From: JARYGU01 sp033795365
Lineage (GTDB): Bacteria; Pseudomonadota; Alphaproteobacteria; Rhizobiales; Rhizobiaceae
Direction of reading: 5' to 3'
DNA length: 64,000 bases
NCBI GenBank assembly: GCA_033795365.1
Contig: JARYGU010000003.1
Coordinates: forward strand, 434,001 to 498,000
The stretch's first letter is position 1; every line of letters begins with the position of its first letter. The translations under genes and the position numbers were made by a program. Shown one piece after another: positions 41,474 through 50,647 of the stretch. A model generated the notes under the pieces. It made no database searches, was not told the DNA's origin, and saw only the letters and a program-made list of their open reading frames with translations.

Positions 41474-42219
41474 AGACTTGTCGTTCCCGCGCGGCGGTGC
41501 TTGCTGCATCCGTTCTTATTTTCGCAGGCCCTTCTTTGATTCTGGCGCCGCCGGCTTCCGCCGCCTGGGTCGTCTACGACCCGACGAACTATGCGCAAAA
41601 TCTCCTGTCCGCCGCCCGCGCCCTGGAGCAGATCAACAACCAGATCACCAGCCTGCAAAACGAAGCGCAGATGCTGATCAACCAGGCCCGCAATCTCAGT
41701 AGCCTGCCTTATTCGTCGCTCCGGCAGATCCAGCAGTCGGTGAGCCGCACGCAGCAGCTTCTGTCTCAGGCGCAGAACATCGCCTTCGACGTCGGCCAGA
41801 TCGATCAGGCGTTTCAGTCGAAGTACGCCAATGTCTCGCTTTCGGCCACCGATGCGCAGCTCGTCGCCGATGCAAAGGAGCGCTGGCAGAACAGCGTCGG
41901 CGGTCTTCAGGACGCCATGCGCGTGCAAGCGACCGTCGTCGGCAATATCGACACCAACCGTACCGAGATGTCGCAACTGGTCGGCCAGAGCCAGAGCGCG
42001 ACCGGCGCGCTTCAGGCGGCACAGGCAGGCAACCAGCTTCTCGCCCTTCAGTCGCAGCAGCTCTCCGACCTGACGGCGCTGCTTGCCGCCAATGGCCGGT
42101 CCACCGCGCTCACGGAGGCCGAGCGGGCCGCTGCGGCCGAACAGGGGCGCGTGCAGCGACAGCGCTTCTTGACGCCGGGTTCCGGCTACAGGGAGGGCAA
42201 CCCAAAGATGTTCAACTGA
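41470..42219 (+). CDS. trbJ: TrbJ, VirB5-like protein
   Basis: A 249-residue periplasmic protein with a signal peptide (VLAASVLIFAGPSLILAPPA, cleavage after ASA). The mature part begins WVVYDPTNYAQNLLSAARAL EQINNQ, the TrbJ signature, then long Gln-rich coiled-coil segments (QIQQSVSRTQQLLSQAQNIA). VirB5-like proteins sit at the pilus tip. Overlaps the trbE stop by four bases. Confidence 0.95.
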   Translation: MKTCRSRAAVLAASVLIFAGPSLILAPPASAAWVVYDPTNYAQNLLSAARALEQINNQITSLQNEAQMLINQARNLSSLPYSSLRQIQQSVSRTQQLLSQAQNIAFDVGQIDQAFQSKYANVSLSATDAQLVADAKERWQNSVGGLQDAMRVQATVVGNIDTNRTEMSQLVGQSQSATGALQAAQAGNQLLALQSQQLSDLTALLAANGRSTALTEAERAAAAEQGRVQRQRFLTPGSGYREGNPKMFN

Positions 42220-42229
42220 GGGTGCTGTC

Positions 42230-42523
42230 ATGGACGGCAAGATGCTGGCCCGGCTGGGCGCCATTGTCTTCATCGCGGTCGCGATCACGGCGACGGCGAT
42301 CGAGATGATCAGAAAGAGAGAGGCTCCCGCGCCATGGACACGATCCACAGCCGCCGTCGGATCACCCGCGGATCCCCTCCGGCTCGGTCAGCGCCGGTGC
42401 CAGCAGCTTGGGCAGGCCGCCACGAACGATCCCGAATGCCTGCGCGTCTGGTCGGAGACCCGCGACCGCTTCCTCGGCAGGACCTCCGTGCCGGCAACCC
42501 CAAAAACCATCGAAGGGCGGTGA
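42230..42523 (+). CDS. TrbK-alt, putative entry exclusion protein
   Basis: A 97-residue protein with one N-terminal membrane segment (LARLGAIVFIAVAITATAIE) and a periplasmic part with RCQQLGQAATNDPECLRVWS ETRDRFLG. The Cys pair and WxxxRxRFLG ending match the TrbK-alt family, thought to exclude entry of the same element into a cell that already has it. Position between trbJ and trbL is standard. Confidence 0.88.
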   Translation: MDGKMLARLGAIVFIAVAITATAIEMIRKREAPAPWTRSTAAVGSPADPLRLGQRRCQQLGQAATNDPECLRVWSETRDRFLGRTSVPATPKTIEGR

Positions 42524-42526
42524 TTC

Positions 42527-43900
42527 ATGGGCGGCAGCGGCGTCATCGACAATTTCCTGGGGGTCTTCACTTCCTATATCGACAGCGGATTCGGTCTTCT
42601 CGGCGGCGAGGTCGCCTTCATCGCCACCACGCTGATCGTCATTGACGTGACGCTCGCCGCCCTGTTCTGGAGCTGGGGCGCCGACGACGACATCATTGCG
42701 AGATTGGTGAAGAAGACCCTGTTCGTCGGGGCATTCGCCTACATCATTTCCAACTGGAACAATCTGGCCCGCATCGTATTCGAGAGCTTCGCCGGCCTTG
42801 GCCTGCAAGCCTCCGGTACAGGCTTCAGTGCTGCCGATCTCATGCGCCCCGGCCGGGTGGCGCAGGTCGGCCTCGACGCGGCGCGTCCGTTGCTCGAATC
42901 CATCTCCGATCTGATGGGATGGGTGAGCTTTTTCGAAAACTTCATCCAGATCGCATGCCTGCTCTTCGCCTGGGCGCTTGTCATCCTCGCTTTCTTCATT
43001 CTGGCGATCCAGCTCTTTGTCAGCCTGATTGAATTCAAGCTGACCACGCTGGCCGGGTTCGTGCTGATCCCGTTCGGCCTATTCGGCAAGACGGCCTTCA
43101 TGGCGGAGCGCGTCCTGGGAAATGTCGTCTCCAGCGGCATCAAGATCCTCGCTCTCGCCGTCATCATCGGTATCGGCTCGACCTTGTTCAGCCAGTTCAC
43201 CGCTGGTTTTGGCGATGCCATGCCGACGATCGACGATGCGATGGCGATCGTGCTGGCAGCGCTTTCCCTGGTCGGCCTCGGCATCTTCGGACCAGGCATC
43301 GCCAATGGTCTCGTCTCCGGCGGTCCGCAGCTTGGCGCAGGAGCCGCAGCTGGCACCGGCCTCGCCGTCGGTGGTGCGGCGCTCGCCGCAGGCGGTGCGG
43401 CCGGTCTGGCCCTGCGAGGTGGTGCCGCAGCCCTTTCTGGTGGTACGGCTGCCATTCGTGGTGGAGCCGCCGCCGCCGGCGCGGCCTCGAGCGCCTACAG
43501 CCTCGGCTCGATAGGACAGACAGGCGCGGCCGGCGTCGCCTCCGGCCTTGGCGGTGTCGGGCGCGCCGCAGGCTCGGCGGCTGTCTCGCCGCTCAAGCGT
43601 GCAGTTAATCGCGCCACAGAAAGCGTCGGATCCAATTTTTCGGAGGGTGTGAAAGACGGCTTCAGCGCGACGGGCGGCTCTTCCACGCTCGGCACCATCG
43701 GCGGCGTTGATGCCGCCGATGGTGATTCCTTTGCCGCTGCTCCGGCGGCTTCGCGCGATGGTGCTCCCGATTGGGCCAAGCGCATGAAGCGAAGCCAGCA
43801 TTTCAGCCACGGTGTTTCAGCCGCTGCCCACGCCATCCGATCCGGCGACGGCCATGGCGGCGGCACTTCCGTCAACCTTCAGACAAGTGACCCATCATGA
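42527..43900 (+). CDS. trbL: TrbL, VirB6-like polytopic membrane protein
   Basis: A 457-residue protein with five or six membrane segments in the first 260 residues (VAFIATTLIVIDVTLAALFW, LFAWALVILAFFILAIQLFV, and others), the VirB6/TrbL platform. The rest is a flexible Gly/Ala/Ser-rich tail (many GGAAA-type runs), normal for TrbL. Starts three bases after trbK-alt. Confidence 0.94.
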   Translation: MGGSGVIDNFLGVFTSYIDSGFGLLGGEVAFIATTLIVIDVTLAALFWSWGADDDIIARLVKKTLFVGAFAYIISNWNNLARIVFESFAGLGLQASGTGFSAADLMRPGRVAQVGLDAARPLLESISDLMGWVSFFENFIQIACLLFAWALVILAFFILAIQLFVSLIEFKLTTLAGFVLIPFGLFGKTAFMAERVLGNVVSSGIKILALAVIIGIGSTLFSQFTAGFGDAMPTIDDAMAIVLAALSLVGLGIFGPGIANGLVSGGPQLGAGAAAGTGLAVGGAALAAGGAAGLALRGGAAALSGGTAAIRGGAAAAGAASSAYSLGSIGQTGAAGVASGLGGVGRAAGSAAVSPLKRAVNRATESVGSNFSEGVKDGFSATGGSSTLGTIGGVDAADGDSFAAAPAASRDGAPDWAKRMKRSQHFSHGVSAAAHAIRSGDGHGGGTSVNLQTSDPS

Positions 43901-44586
43901 GCTTATTCAAACGACCGGCAACCCATTACGGCAAGGCGCCACAACCCGAGACTCCATACCAGAGAGCCGCACAGGTCTGGGACGAGCGCATCGGTTCGGC
44001 CCGCCTTCAGGCTCGCAATTGGCGATACATGGCATTCGGCAGCCTGATCCTGTCGGCAGGCTTTGCCGCCGCGCTGACCTGGCAATCCGCCCGAGGGATC
44101 GTCGTCCCCTGGGTCGTGCAGGTGGATAATCTCGGCCAGGCGCAGACTGTCGCGCCGGCCATCGCCGATTACCAGCCAACAGACCCCCAGATTGCCTGGC
44201 ATCTCGCCCGCTTCATTGAGCAGGTCCGGGGACTGCCGGCCGATCCGATCATCGTCCGTCAGAACTGGCTCCGCGCCTATGAATGGACGACTGATCGGGG
44301 CGCGGCGGCTCTCAACGATTATGCGCGAAGCAATGACCCGTTCACCAAAATCGGCAGGAGCCAAGTCGCTGTCGAGGTGTCATCGGTTATCCGGGCGTCG
44401 CCGGACTCCTTCCGCGTCGCGTGGATCGAGCGCCGTTACGAGAACGGCCAGCTCTCCACCACCGAACGCTGGACAGCGATCCTGACCATCGTGATCCAGA
44501 TCCCCCGCGATGCCGAACGTCTCAAGGCCAACCCGCTCGGCATCTACGTCAATGCCATCAACTGGTCGCGGGAGATGAGCCAATGA
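43897..44586 (+). CDS. trbF: TrbF, VirB8-like protein
   Basis: A 229-residue inner-membrane assembly factor: cytoplasmic N-terminus, one membrane segment (YMAFGSLILSAGFAAALTWQ), then the VirB8-like periplasmic domain with IAWHLARFIEQVRGLPADPI and FRVAWIERRYENGQLSTTER. Overlaps the trbL stop by four bases. Confidence 0.95.
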   Translation: MSLFKRPATHYGKAPQPETPYQRAAQVWDERIGSARLQARNWRYMAFGSLILSAGFAAALTWQSARGIVVPWVVQVDNLGQAQTVAPAIADYQPTDPQIAWHLARFIEQVRGLPADPIIVRQNWLRAYEWTTDRGAAALNDYARSNDPFTKIGRSQVAVEVSSVIRASPDSFRVAWIERRYENGQLSTTERWTAILTIVIQIPRDAERLKANPLGIYVNAINWSREMSQ

Positions 44587-45575
44587 TTATGCTGCTCACT
44601 CAGACAGATTCCGGCTGCGAGACTACGACTCTCCCTAAACCCATCTTGGCGTTTGTCCTTCTTTCCGCAGCTACGCTGGCCGGCTGTGCGACGCCGCAAA
44701 AGCCGCCGCAGATCAGTTACGATGCCAACGTTCCGCCCTTGCCGGCGGTTCCCACAGCCGCTGTCGAGCAGCGGCCACGCCCCTTGCATATTCCTCCGGC
44801 CTGGACGGTGGCGCGGGGAGGAACCGTAACGGGTACGGCGATCGGCCGTGTCGAGAACGCCAACGCAGCGGCGCGCGTCGAACCACGCCGCGAGGGGTAT
44901 TACAACGCGATCCAGATCTATCCGTGGAGCGAGGGGGCTCTCTATCAGGTTTATGCAGCTCCCGGCCAGATCACGGACATCGCGCTCGAACCGGGCGAGA
45001 GCCTGGGAGCCGGGCCGATCGCCGCCGGCGATACCGCTCGCTGGATTATCGGCGACACTGAGAGCGGCAGCGGCACGACACGGCGCGTGCATATCCTTGT
45101 GAAGCCGACGCGGCCTGACATTTCCACCAACCTTGTCGTCACGACCGACCGCCGCGTCTACATGATCGAGCTGCGCTCAGGCCAGAAACCCTATATGCCG
45201 TCGGTCGCCTGGGCCTATCCGCAGCCGCCGGCGGGGCAGCGTCAGACTGTTCCGGCGACGCCGATCATCCCGGCCGTCGCGGCAAGGAACTATCGCTACG
45301 GCCTGACCGGCGGCAATCCGCCCTGGAAGCCCGTTTCCGTCTACGATGACGGCCGCCGTGTCTATGTCGAATTTCCCCGCGGCATCGTGCAGGGCGAACT
45401 TCCACCCTTGTTCGTCATTGGCCCGGACGGCGAAGCTGAGATCGTCAACAGCCGCATCTATCAGAACATCCTGATCGTCGATCGCCTGTTCGGCGCTGCC
45501 GAGCTGCGCCTGGGCAGCGGCAAGCGTCAAGAGGCCGTGAGGATCGTGCGTACCGATGGGAGGCCATCGTCATGA
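44583..45575 (+). CDS. trbG: TrbG, VirB9-like outer-membrane channel protein
   Basis: A 330-residue protein with a lipoprotein-like signal (PILAFVLLSAATLAGCATPQ, lipobox LAGC). The VirB9 domain shows YYNAIQIYPWSEGALYQVYA, LEPGESLGAGPIAAGDTARW and the C-terminal RNYRYGLTGGNPPWKPVSVY DDGRRVY. It forms the outer-membrane core complex with TrbI. Start ATG 44583 overlaps the trbF stop. Confidence 0.95.
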   Translation: MIMLLTQTDSGCETTTLPKPILAFVLLSAATLAGCATPQKPPQISYDANVPPLPAVPTAAVEQRPRPLHIPPAWTVARGGTVTGTAIGRVENANAAARVEPRREGYYNAIQIYPWSEGALYQVYAAPGQITDIALEPGESLGAGPIAAGDTARWIIGDTESGSGTTRRVHILVKPTRPDISTNLVVTTDRRVYMIELRSGQKPYMPSVAWAYPQPPAGQRQTVPATPIIPAVAARNYRYGLTGGNPPWKPVSVYDDGRRVYVEFPRGIVQGELPPLFVIGPDGEAEIVNSRIYQNILIVDRLFGAAELRLGSGKRQEAVRIVRTDGRPSS

Positions 45576-46771
45576 CCGACAAGGAAAACGAAAGGGGAGA
45601 GGCTCCGATGCCAACCGGCCCTGCCGCGGACTCAGCCGCTCCCATGCGGCTGCGCGCCGAAGCCCCGCGCGTCACCCGATTGTCGCGCAAGGTGCTGACT
45701 GGCGTCGGTATCGTCGCCGGTCTCGGCATTGGCGGGGCATTGATCTATGCTCTTCAAACCCGCAATTCAGGCCCCGGTGGGGAGGAGCTTTATTCCACTG
45801 AAAACCGGCAGACGGCGGACGGGCTCGCGGGCCTGCCGCGCGACTATACCGGCCCGGTTCTCGGGCCACCTCTACCGGGAGACCTCGGCCGGCCTATCCT
45901 CAGCGCGCAGGATCGGGGTCAGCCAGTGGCGCCTTCACCGCTAACGACACCGGCCGTCGATCCGGCCGAGCAACGCAGATTGGCAGAGGAAGAGGCCGCG
46001 AGAACCTCCCGCGTCTTCTTCCAGACCGAAGCCCGGTCCGGCTCTGACGCGACCACGCCGGGCACCACTGCCACGGCCTCTAATTTCGCAGGTCTCGACC
46101 CTGCCGGCCAGCTCGGCACGCCGTCGGCACAGGACCGCCAGCTCGCATTTCTGAATGCCGCCGTTGACCGCCGCACCGTTGCGGCTGATCGCGTCGTGGC
46201 GCCCGCGTCTCCTTATGTGCTTCAGGCAGGCTCCGTCATTCCGGCGGCACTCATCACCGGCATTCGCTCCGATCTGCCCGGACAGATCACTGCCCAGGTC
46301 ACGCAGCATATCTACGACAGCCCGACTGGCAGCATCCTGCTCGTGCCGCAGGGCACCCGCATCATCGGCCAATATGACAACAATGTCGGTTTCGGGCAGC
46401 GCCGTGTCCTTTTGGTCTGGAACCGGCTCATATTCCCGAACGGTCGCTCCATCGTTCTCGAGCGCCAACCAGGCGCCGACACACAGGGCTATGCCGGGCT
46501 CGAGGATGGCGTTGATTACCATTGGTGGGATCTGGCAAAGGCCGCCGGTCTCTCGACACTGCTCGCGGTCGGTGCAGAGCTTGCCATGGACGATGAAGAT
46601 CGGCTGGTGCAGGCCATCCGCAATGGCGCGCAGGATACCATCAACGACGCTGGCCAGCAGATCATCCGCCGTCAGTTGCAGGTCGCACCTACACTGACCA
46701 TCCGGCCGGGTTTTGCTGTTCGCGTCATCGTCGCCCGCGATCTCATGCTCGAACCCTACGGAGACTCATGA
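45572..46771 (+). CDS. trbI: TrbI, VirB10-like channel protein
   Basis: A 399-residue protein spanning both membranes: cytoplasmic N-terminus, membrane segment LTGVGIVAGLGIGGALIYAL, a Pro-rich periplasmic linker, then the VirB10 beta-barrel domain with VLQAGSVIPAALITGIRSDL PGQ, LLVPQGTRIIGQYDNNVGFG and RRVLLVWNRLIFPNGRSIVL. C-terminus RPGFAVRVIVARDLMLEPY is canonical. Confidence 0.96.
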   Translation: MTDKENERGEAPMPTGPAADSAAPMRLRAEAPRVTRLSRKVLTGVGIVAGLGIGGALIYALQTRNSGPGGEELYSTENRQTADGLAGLPRDYTGPVLGPPLPGDLGRPILSAQDRGQPVAPSPLTTPAVDPAEQRRLAEEEAARTSRVFFQTEARSGSDATTPGTTATASNFAGLDPAGQLGTPSAQDRQLAFLNAAVDRRTVAADRVVAPASPYVLQAGSVIPAALITGIRSDLPGQITAQVTQHIYDSPTGSILLVPQGTRIIGQYDNNVGFGQRRVLLVWNRLIFPNGRSIVLERQPGADTQGYAGLEDGVDYHWWDLAKAAGLSTLLAVGAELAMDDEDRLVQAIRNGAQDTINDAGQQIIRRQLQVAPTLTIRPGFAVRVIVARDLMLEPYGDS

Positions 46772-47025
46772 TGACAAAGCTCAAGCTTGGCCCAATTGCC
46801 GACAACAAGCCGGTGAAAGTGACAGTGGAACTGCCCGCGACGCTCCATCGCGATCTGACCGCCTATGCCGAGGTGTTGGCTCTCGAAACCGCCCAACCGG
46901 TATCCGACCCGACTCGGCTGATCGTGCCCATGCTGGAGCGGTTCATCGCCACGGATCGGGGATTTGCGAAAGCGCGTCGGGCAACGTTTGTCGCTTCGCA
47001 ATCCGACTACGTCAGCAACTTATGA
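46768..47025 (+). CDS. DUF2274 domain protein
   Basis: An 85-residue protein, MMTKLKLGPIADNKPVKVTV ELPATLHRDLTAYAEVLA, the DUF2274 family that closes trb operons in alphaproteobacterial elements. It resembles a ribbon-helix-helix (beta strand then two helices), so it may regulate the operon. Overlaps the trbI stop by four bases and the convergent LysR stop by six. Confidence 0.9.
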   Translation: MMTKLKLGPIADNKPVKVTVELPATLHRDLTAYAEVLALETAQPVSDPTRLIVPMLERFIATDRGFAKARRATFVASQSDYVSNL

Positions 47026-47931
47026 ACGGCGGGCGAGCACCTTCGCCATGCTGAGCAGACGCCTAAAGGCAGGATTATCGTTCTTCGGCGACCATACTGC
47101 GCCGAACGGTAGAGTCTCGCCAGACATCGGCCGGTAGGCGATGCCCGGGAAATGCGCAGCCGTGGTAGCCTCGCTGGTGAGGGTCAGGCCGCGTCCAAGC
47201 GCCACCAGCGGCAGCAGATTGTCCCGGCCGACATGTTGCGATCGTATCTCGGGGCGATGACCCAGAGCCGCGAGCCGCTGCACCAGATAGTCATGGATCT
47301 CCTGACCCTGTGCCGCCTCGCTGACAATGAAGATTTCCTGGGTGAGATCGTGCCAGTCCAACTCCTCCTTACCGGTTAGAATATGGTCTTCCGGTAGCAC
47401 TGCGAACACGCGCTCGCACCATAACTCTGCGGAGTCGCATTCCGGCCAGTCACGCGTGCCGGTAACAAAGGCTATGTCGAGCCTGAGTTGGCGCACGGCG
47501 ACGACATGATCTGCCGGCTCGCCGTCGATGAGCTCGATCTGTACATCGGCATGATTCTGCTGATAGGCGCCCAGGAGCTCGGCAAGAAAACCAGAGGCGA
47601 TGGAGGAGAAGATTCCAATCCGAACGCGTCCGTCTTCCGAGCGTCCGATCGACGCGATGTCCCTGATGCTCTCGCAGATGTGCCTGACGATCTGGCGGGC
47701 ACGCGGGAGGAAACGCTCTCCGGCGAAGGTCAAGCGGACACCGCCATTGTAACGGTGGAACAACGCCGCCCCCAGGCGATCCTCGAGATCGCGGATACGG
47801 CGGCTGATCGCTGACTCCTGTATCCCGAGCGCGGCTCCGGCCTTGCGGAAGCTCCCGTACTCGACAGCGGCCAGAAAGTAGCGGAGGTGGCGAAGCTCTA
47901 TTGATGGATCGCGCTTCGCCTTTCGGTCCAT
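47020..47931 (-). CDS. LysR-family regulator
   Basis: A 303-residue LysR regulator. N-terminal helix-turn-helix IELRHLRYFLAAVEYGSFRK, AAGALGIQESAISRRIRDLE-type region, DRLGAALFHRYNGGVRLTFA. The C-terminal effector domain begins GRVRIGIFSSIASGFLAELL. In related elements a LysR gene facing the trb operon is a common end gene of the conjugation module. Its target is unknown. The following 280 bases (47932-48211) are unusually AT-rich and hold no gene I can support. Confidence 0.92.
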   Translation of the reverse strand: MDRKAKRDPSIELRHLRYFLAAVEYGSFRKAGAALGIQESAISRRIRDLEDRLGAALFHRYNGGVRLTFAGERFLPRARQIVRHICESIRDIASIGRSEDGRVRIGIFSSIASGFLAELLGAYQQNHADVQIELIDGEPADHVVAVRQLRLDIAFVTGTRDWPECDSAELWCERVFAVLPEDHILTGKEELDWHDLTQEIFIVSEAAQGQEIHDYLVQRLAALGHRPEIRSQHVGRDNLLPLVALGRGLTLTSEATTAAHFPGIAYRPMSGETLPFGAVWSPKNDNPAFRRLLSMAKVLARRS

Positions 47932-48211
47932 TCATCAGCCTTGCTTGGAAATAGTATTAGCAGGTTAAGATACTTCAATTAATTTTCAAAGAAAGAGTAG
48001 TCCTATTCCGATCTATATTTTTGAAATCACTCTGAAAAAGCAAGCAAATTTGACTGAAGGCATACATCAATGGCCTTGAAGTATGTGCGATCTTAACATG
48101 GCATCGCCGCATCGATTCCTCTTTAACCGTCAAGCGGCGATTGCAAAGGAAAACCTTTCCGACGGAGCGCCAATGGTGGTCGGATACGGAGGATGGAAGC
48201 GTGAATTCAGG

Positions 48212-48490
48212 CTATGCGCGCTTTGCTCGCGATCTGACGGTGCGGTCGAGTAAGGCCTTCTCGATTTCATTCGGCGTGAGAGGCTGAACCAGATCCATGT
48301 GCGTGACGCCAATCGCCTGGGCAAGTTCGAAGAGCGAAACAATGGTGGGGTTTCGCTTGCCGCGCTCCAGTGCGCTAATATATTGCTGGCTGAAGCCGGA
48401 CCGCGCCTCAACCTCTTCCTGAGTGAGGTTTTTCTCTCTCCTGAGACGGCTGAAATTTGCCCCGACCAGCTTGCGCATATCCATAACCAT
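48212..48490 (-). CDS. XRE-family regulator, intact copy 1
   Basis: A 92-residue regulator: MDMRKLVGANFSRLRREKNL TQEEVEARSGFSQQYISALE RGKRNPTIV, a standard XRE helix-turn-helix, followed by LFELAQAIGVTHMDLVQPLT and a basic tail. It is about 70% identical by eye to the gene at 52675 over the HTH. Starts at 48490, 48484 or 48478 are all possible. Its AT-rich promoter block (48524-48542) is nearly identical to that of the paralogue. Confidence 0.88.
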   Translation of the reverse strand: MVMDMRKLVGANFSRLRREKNLTQEEVEARSGFSQQYISALERGKRNPTIVSLFELAQAIGVTHMDLVQPLTPNEIEKALLDRTVRSRAKRA

Positions 48491-48523
48491 GACGGCAATG
48501 GTCGACGGTTTGGATATCAAAGT

Positions 48524-48542
48524 TTATCAACTATAATATGTA
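48524..48542 (-). promoter_or_regulatory. promoter block shared by the XRE paralogues
   Basis: On the minus strand TACATATTATAGTTGATAA, differing in one base from TACATAGTATAGTTGATAA at 52630-52648. It lies 34 bases upstream of the start. TATTAT or TATAGT could be the -10 element. Also a candidate binding site for the XRE proteins themselves. Confidence 0.55.
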
Positions 48543-48601
48543 TTTAGATGGTGCGACGTTTCTCTTCCTCCGCTGTCGCGGCTGCTTGCCGACGCCAATT
48601 A

Positions 48602-49279
48602 TTATTCAGGATGAAAATACGGCGCGATCCGATGCATGCCGAGCGCGATGTGATTGCGCTGGATGAAGCCGACGGCACGCACGTCTCCCGCTTTGAGGGC
48701 TTTCACGATCTCCTGTGCCTCGACGACAAAGTCCGCGCTTTGCTCGTCGAAAATCCGGTCGATCACACTGTACCAGATCCGGCATGCCAAAAAATAATAG
48801 CGCGCATGGGTGTCCCGAAGAGACCGGTTTCCGATCAGTCTTCCCGTCGCTTCCTGCAGCTCATGATTCAGGCGCCAGAAGCCGACCATATCGGTATCTT
48901 TCCGGACCTGCTCGGCGGTGTCGATAAGATGGCCAAGGCTGGCAAGGACGGACGGGATCTCTGCGGACGCCGGAAAATCGCCGATCAGCTCGCTGATGCG
49001 CATGCGGAACGCAAAGATATCCTCGAAGGCGTGGCGGTCCACCGCGGTGACCGTCGTTCCGACGCCGTTCCGGATTTCCGTCAGGCCATCATATTCCAGA
49101 CGTTGCAGTGCCTGGCGAACGGGCGTGCGGCTAACGGCAAACTCCTCGGCCAGCTCCTGTTCGGCGAGCTTTTTCCCGGGCGGATAGTGAAGGAGGCAAA
49201 TCCGGTCCCTGATTGTCTGGTAGATGCCCACGACCTGGCCTCGGCTAGGACGAACATTCTCGTTGGGGTTCCCATTCAT
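48602..49279 (-). CDS. GntR-family regulator (FCD type)
   Basis: A 225-residue regulator. Winged helix at residues 15-75: GIYQTIRDRICLLHYPPGKK LAEQELAEEFAVSRTPVRQA LQRLEYDGL. The rest is a helical FCD ligand domain with FAFRMRISELIG, HELQEATGRLIGNRSLRD and the C-terminal VKALKAGDVRAVGFIQRNHI. The C-terminal block resembles the GntR protein at 54060 (HANDVRAVGLVRRNHIV), so they are paralogues. Divergent from the M24 gene, which it probably controls. Confidence 0.92.
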   Translation of the reverse strand: MNGNPNENVRPSRGQVVGIYQTIRDRICLLHYPPGKKLAEQELAEEFAVSRTPVRQALQRLEYDGLTEIRNGVGTTVTAVDRHAFEDIFAFRMRISELIGDFPASAEIPSVLASLGHLIDTAEQVRKDTDMVGFWRLNHELQEATGRLIGNRSLRDTHARYYFLACRIWYSVIDRIFDEQSADFVVEAQEIVKALKAGDVRAVGFIQRNHIALGMHRIAPYFHPE

Positions 49280-49381
49280 CTACTTAGCCATCGATCTGTT
49301 TCATGGGGTTTGGAATACACCGCTGCAGCGTTCGCGTCCAATGGGCCGGCACTTGGAGTGCGGCGGTAATTCTATCGATGG

Positions 49382-49485
49382 TGTATGCAGCTTGATATGG
49401 TTTCCACCAAGCCAGTTTGCAAATATAATTGAATTGACAAGAAAATAAGAGGGGCAATATCTTCAAATTGATAAAGCTGCATACA
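49382..49485. promoter_or_regulatory. divergent promoter region with a 12-bp inverted repeat
   Basis: TGTATGCAGCTT (49382-49393) and AAGCTGCATACA (49474-49485) are exact reverse complements, one near each divergent gene (GntR and M24). Extending outward, 14 of 15 bases match. They look like two operator sites in opposite orientation for the GntR regulator. The second ends one base before the GGAGTG ribosome-binding site of the M24 gene. Confidence 0.55.
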
Positions 49486-49495
49486 GGAGTGAGTT

Positions 49496-50647
49496 ATGCC
49501 CCATTCGTACAGAGCAAGAACGCAAGCACTCCAGCAGGCTCTCTCCGAGAGAAATCTGGCAGCGGCAATCATATCGGACCCGGATTCGGTCGCTTATTTT
49601 GCCGGGTACTGGAATTATCTGGGCGTCGAGTTTGGCCGGCCGACCCTCCTGATCGTGCGAAGAGATTCGCCTCCCGTCCTTCTCACGCCGTTGATGGAGT
49701 CGGAGATGTGCGGGCGGATGAGCTGGATCGACGATATCCGGCCTTGGACCGACGGAAACGAAGAGTGGCGACGGCCGCTGGAAGGCGTTTTTGGGGAGCT
49801 TCCGCAAGGGGCAGTCGGCATTGAAGCCAGAACCATTCCAAGCCTGGTGAGAGAAGGTTTGGCCGCCATGAGGGTCGTGCGCCCGCTGGAAGATATTTCT
49901 TCTCTCGTTGCCCGGCAACGCATGATCAAGTCGGACGCCGAAATCGAAACCATGCGCCAGGCGGGTCAAGTCGCCATCGCCATGATGGATGCGGCACGGG
50001 AAGTGATCGGCGAAGGTGTTCCGGAATACGAGATCACATTGGCCGCCATGGCGGCGGGGACGCGGACGGCTGCGGCGTTTCTTCGCGATCCCGAGGATCG
50101 TTTCGTTTCGCCTGTCATACAGAATGTACAGATACTGCAATCGGGGTCCGATACTTGCATGGTACACAGACGTGCATCGACGCGGCGGCTTTCGAAGGGT
50201 GACGCGGTCTATCTGTGCTTCTGCGGGATGGTTTCGTTCCGCGGCTACAAGCTTGGATTTGACAGGGAGTTCTATGTCAGCGGGGCATCCGATGAACAGG
50301 TGAAAATCCACGCGGTGGCGATTGCCGCGCAGAAGGCGGCCTTGGCGGCTGTTCGGCCAGGCATGACATGCGAGGAGGTCAACGCCGCAGCCGAGGCCGT
50401 CTACCTCGACGCCGGGCACCTTCCCGGCTACAGGACCGGCAGGTCCATCGGCATGTCCTTATTGGAATCGCCGGAACTCAAGCGAGGGGAACGCACGCAG
50501 CTTCGCCCCGGTATGACGTTCGCCGTCGACGGCGGCATCACTGTTGCCGGCACATTCGGCGGGCGAATAGGCGATTCCATCGTGGTGACGGAGTCCGGGT
50601 TCGACTATCTCACGCCCTATTCGACCGAGATCGCCATATTGTCATAA
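49496..50647 (+). CDS. M24-fold ('pita-bread') enzyme without metal ligands, creatinase-like
   Basis: A 383-residue protein with the creatinase N-domain (SERNLAAAIISDPDSVAYFA GYWNYLG) and an M24 C-domain. All five metal-binding positions of Xaa-Pro peptidases are changed: the two Asp become Cys241 (VYLCFCG) and Gly254 (GYKLG), the His becomes Arg316 (GRSIGM), and the two Glu become Asp345 (FAVDGG) and Gly359 (GGRIGD). His224 (SGSDTCMVHRR) is kept at the position of the catalytic His of creatinase, a metal-free M24 enzyme. So it is more likely an amidinohydrolase- or hydrolase-like enzyme than a peptidase. ATG follows AGGAGTGAGTT. Confidence 0.8.
   Translation: MPHSYRARTQALQQALSERNLAAAIISDPDSVAYFAGYWNYLGVEFGRPTLLIVRRDSPPVLLTPLMESEMCGRMSWIDDIRPWTDGNEEWRRPLEGVFGELPQGAVGIEARTIPSLVREGLAAMRVVRPLEDISSLVARQRMIKSDAEIETMRQAGQVAIAMMDAAREVIGEGVPEYEITLAAMAAGTRTAAAFLRDPEDRFVSPVIQNVQILQSGSDTCMVHRRASTRRLSKGDAVYLCFCGMVSFRGYKLGFDREFYVSGASDEQVKIHAVAIAAQKAALAAVRPGMTCEEVNAAAEAVYLDAGHLPGYRTGRSIGMSLLESPELKRGERTQLRPGMTFAVDGGITVAGTFGGRIGDSIVVTESGFDYLTPYSTEIAILS

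Noticed and set aside
48036..48092. GCATAC / GTATG inverted half-sites in the AT-rich gap before XRE copy 1
   Set aside because: Short, imperfect match in AT-rich sequence; easily chance.
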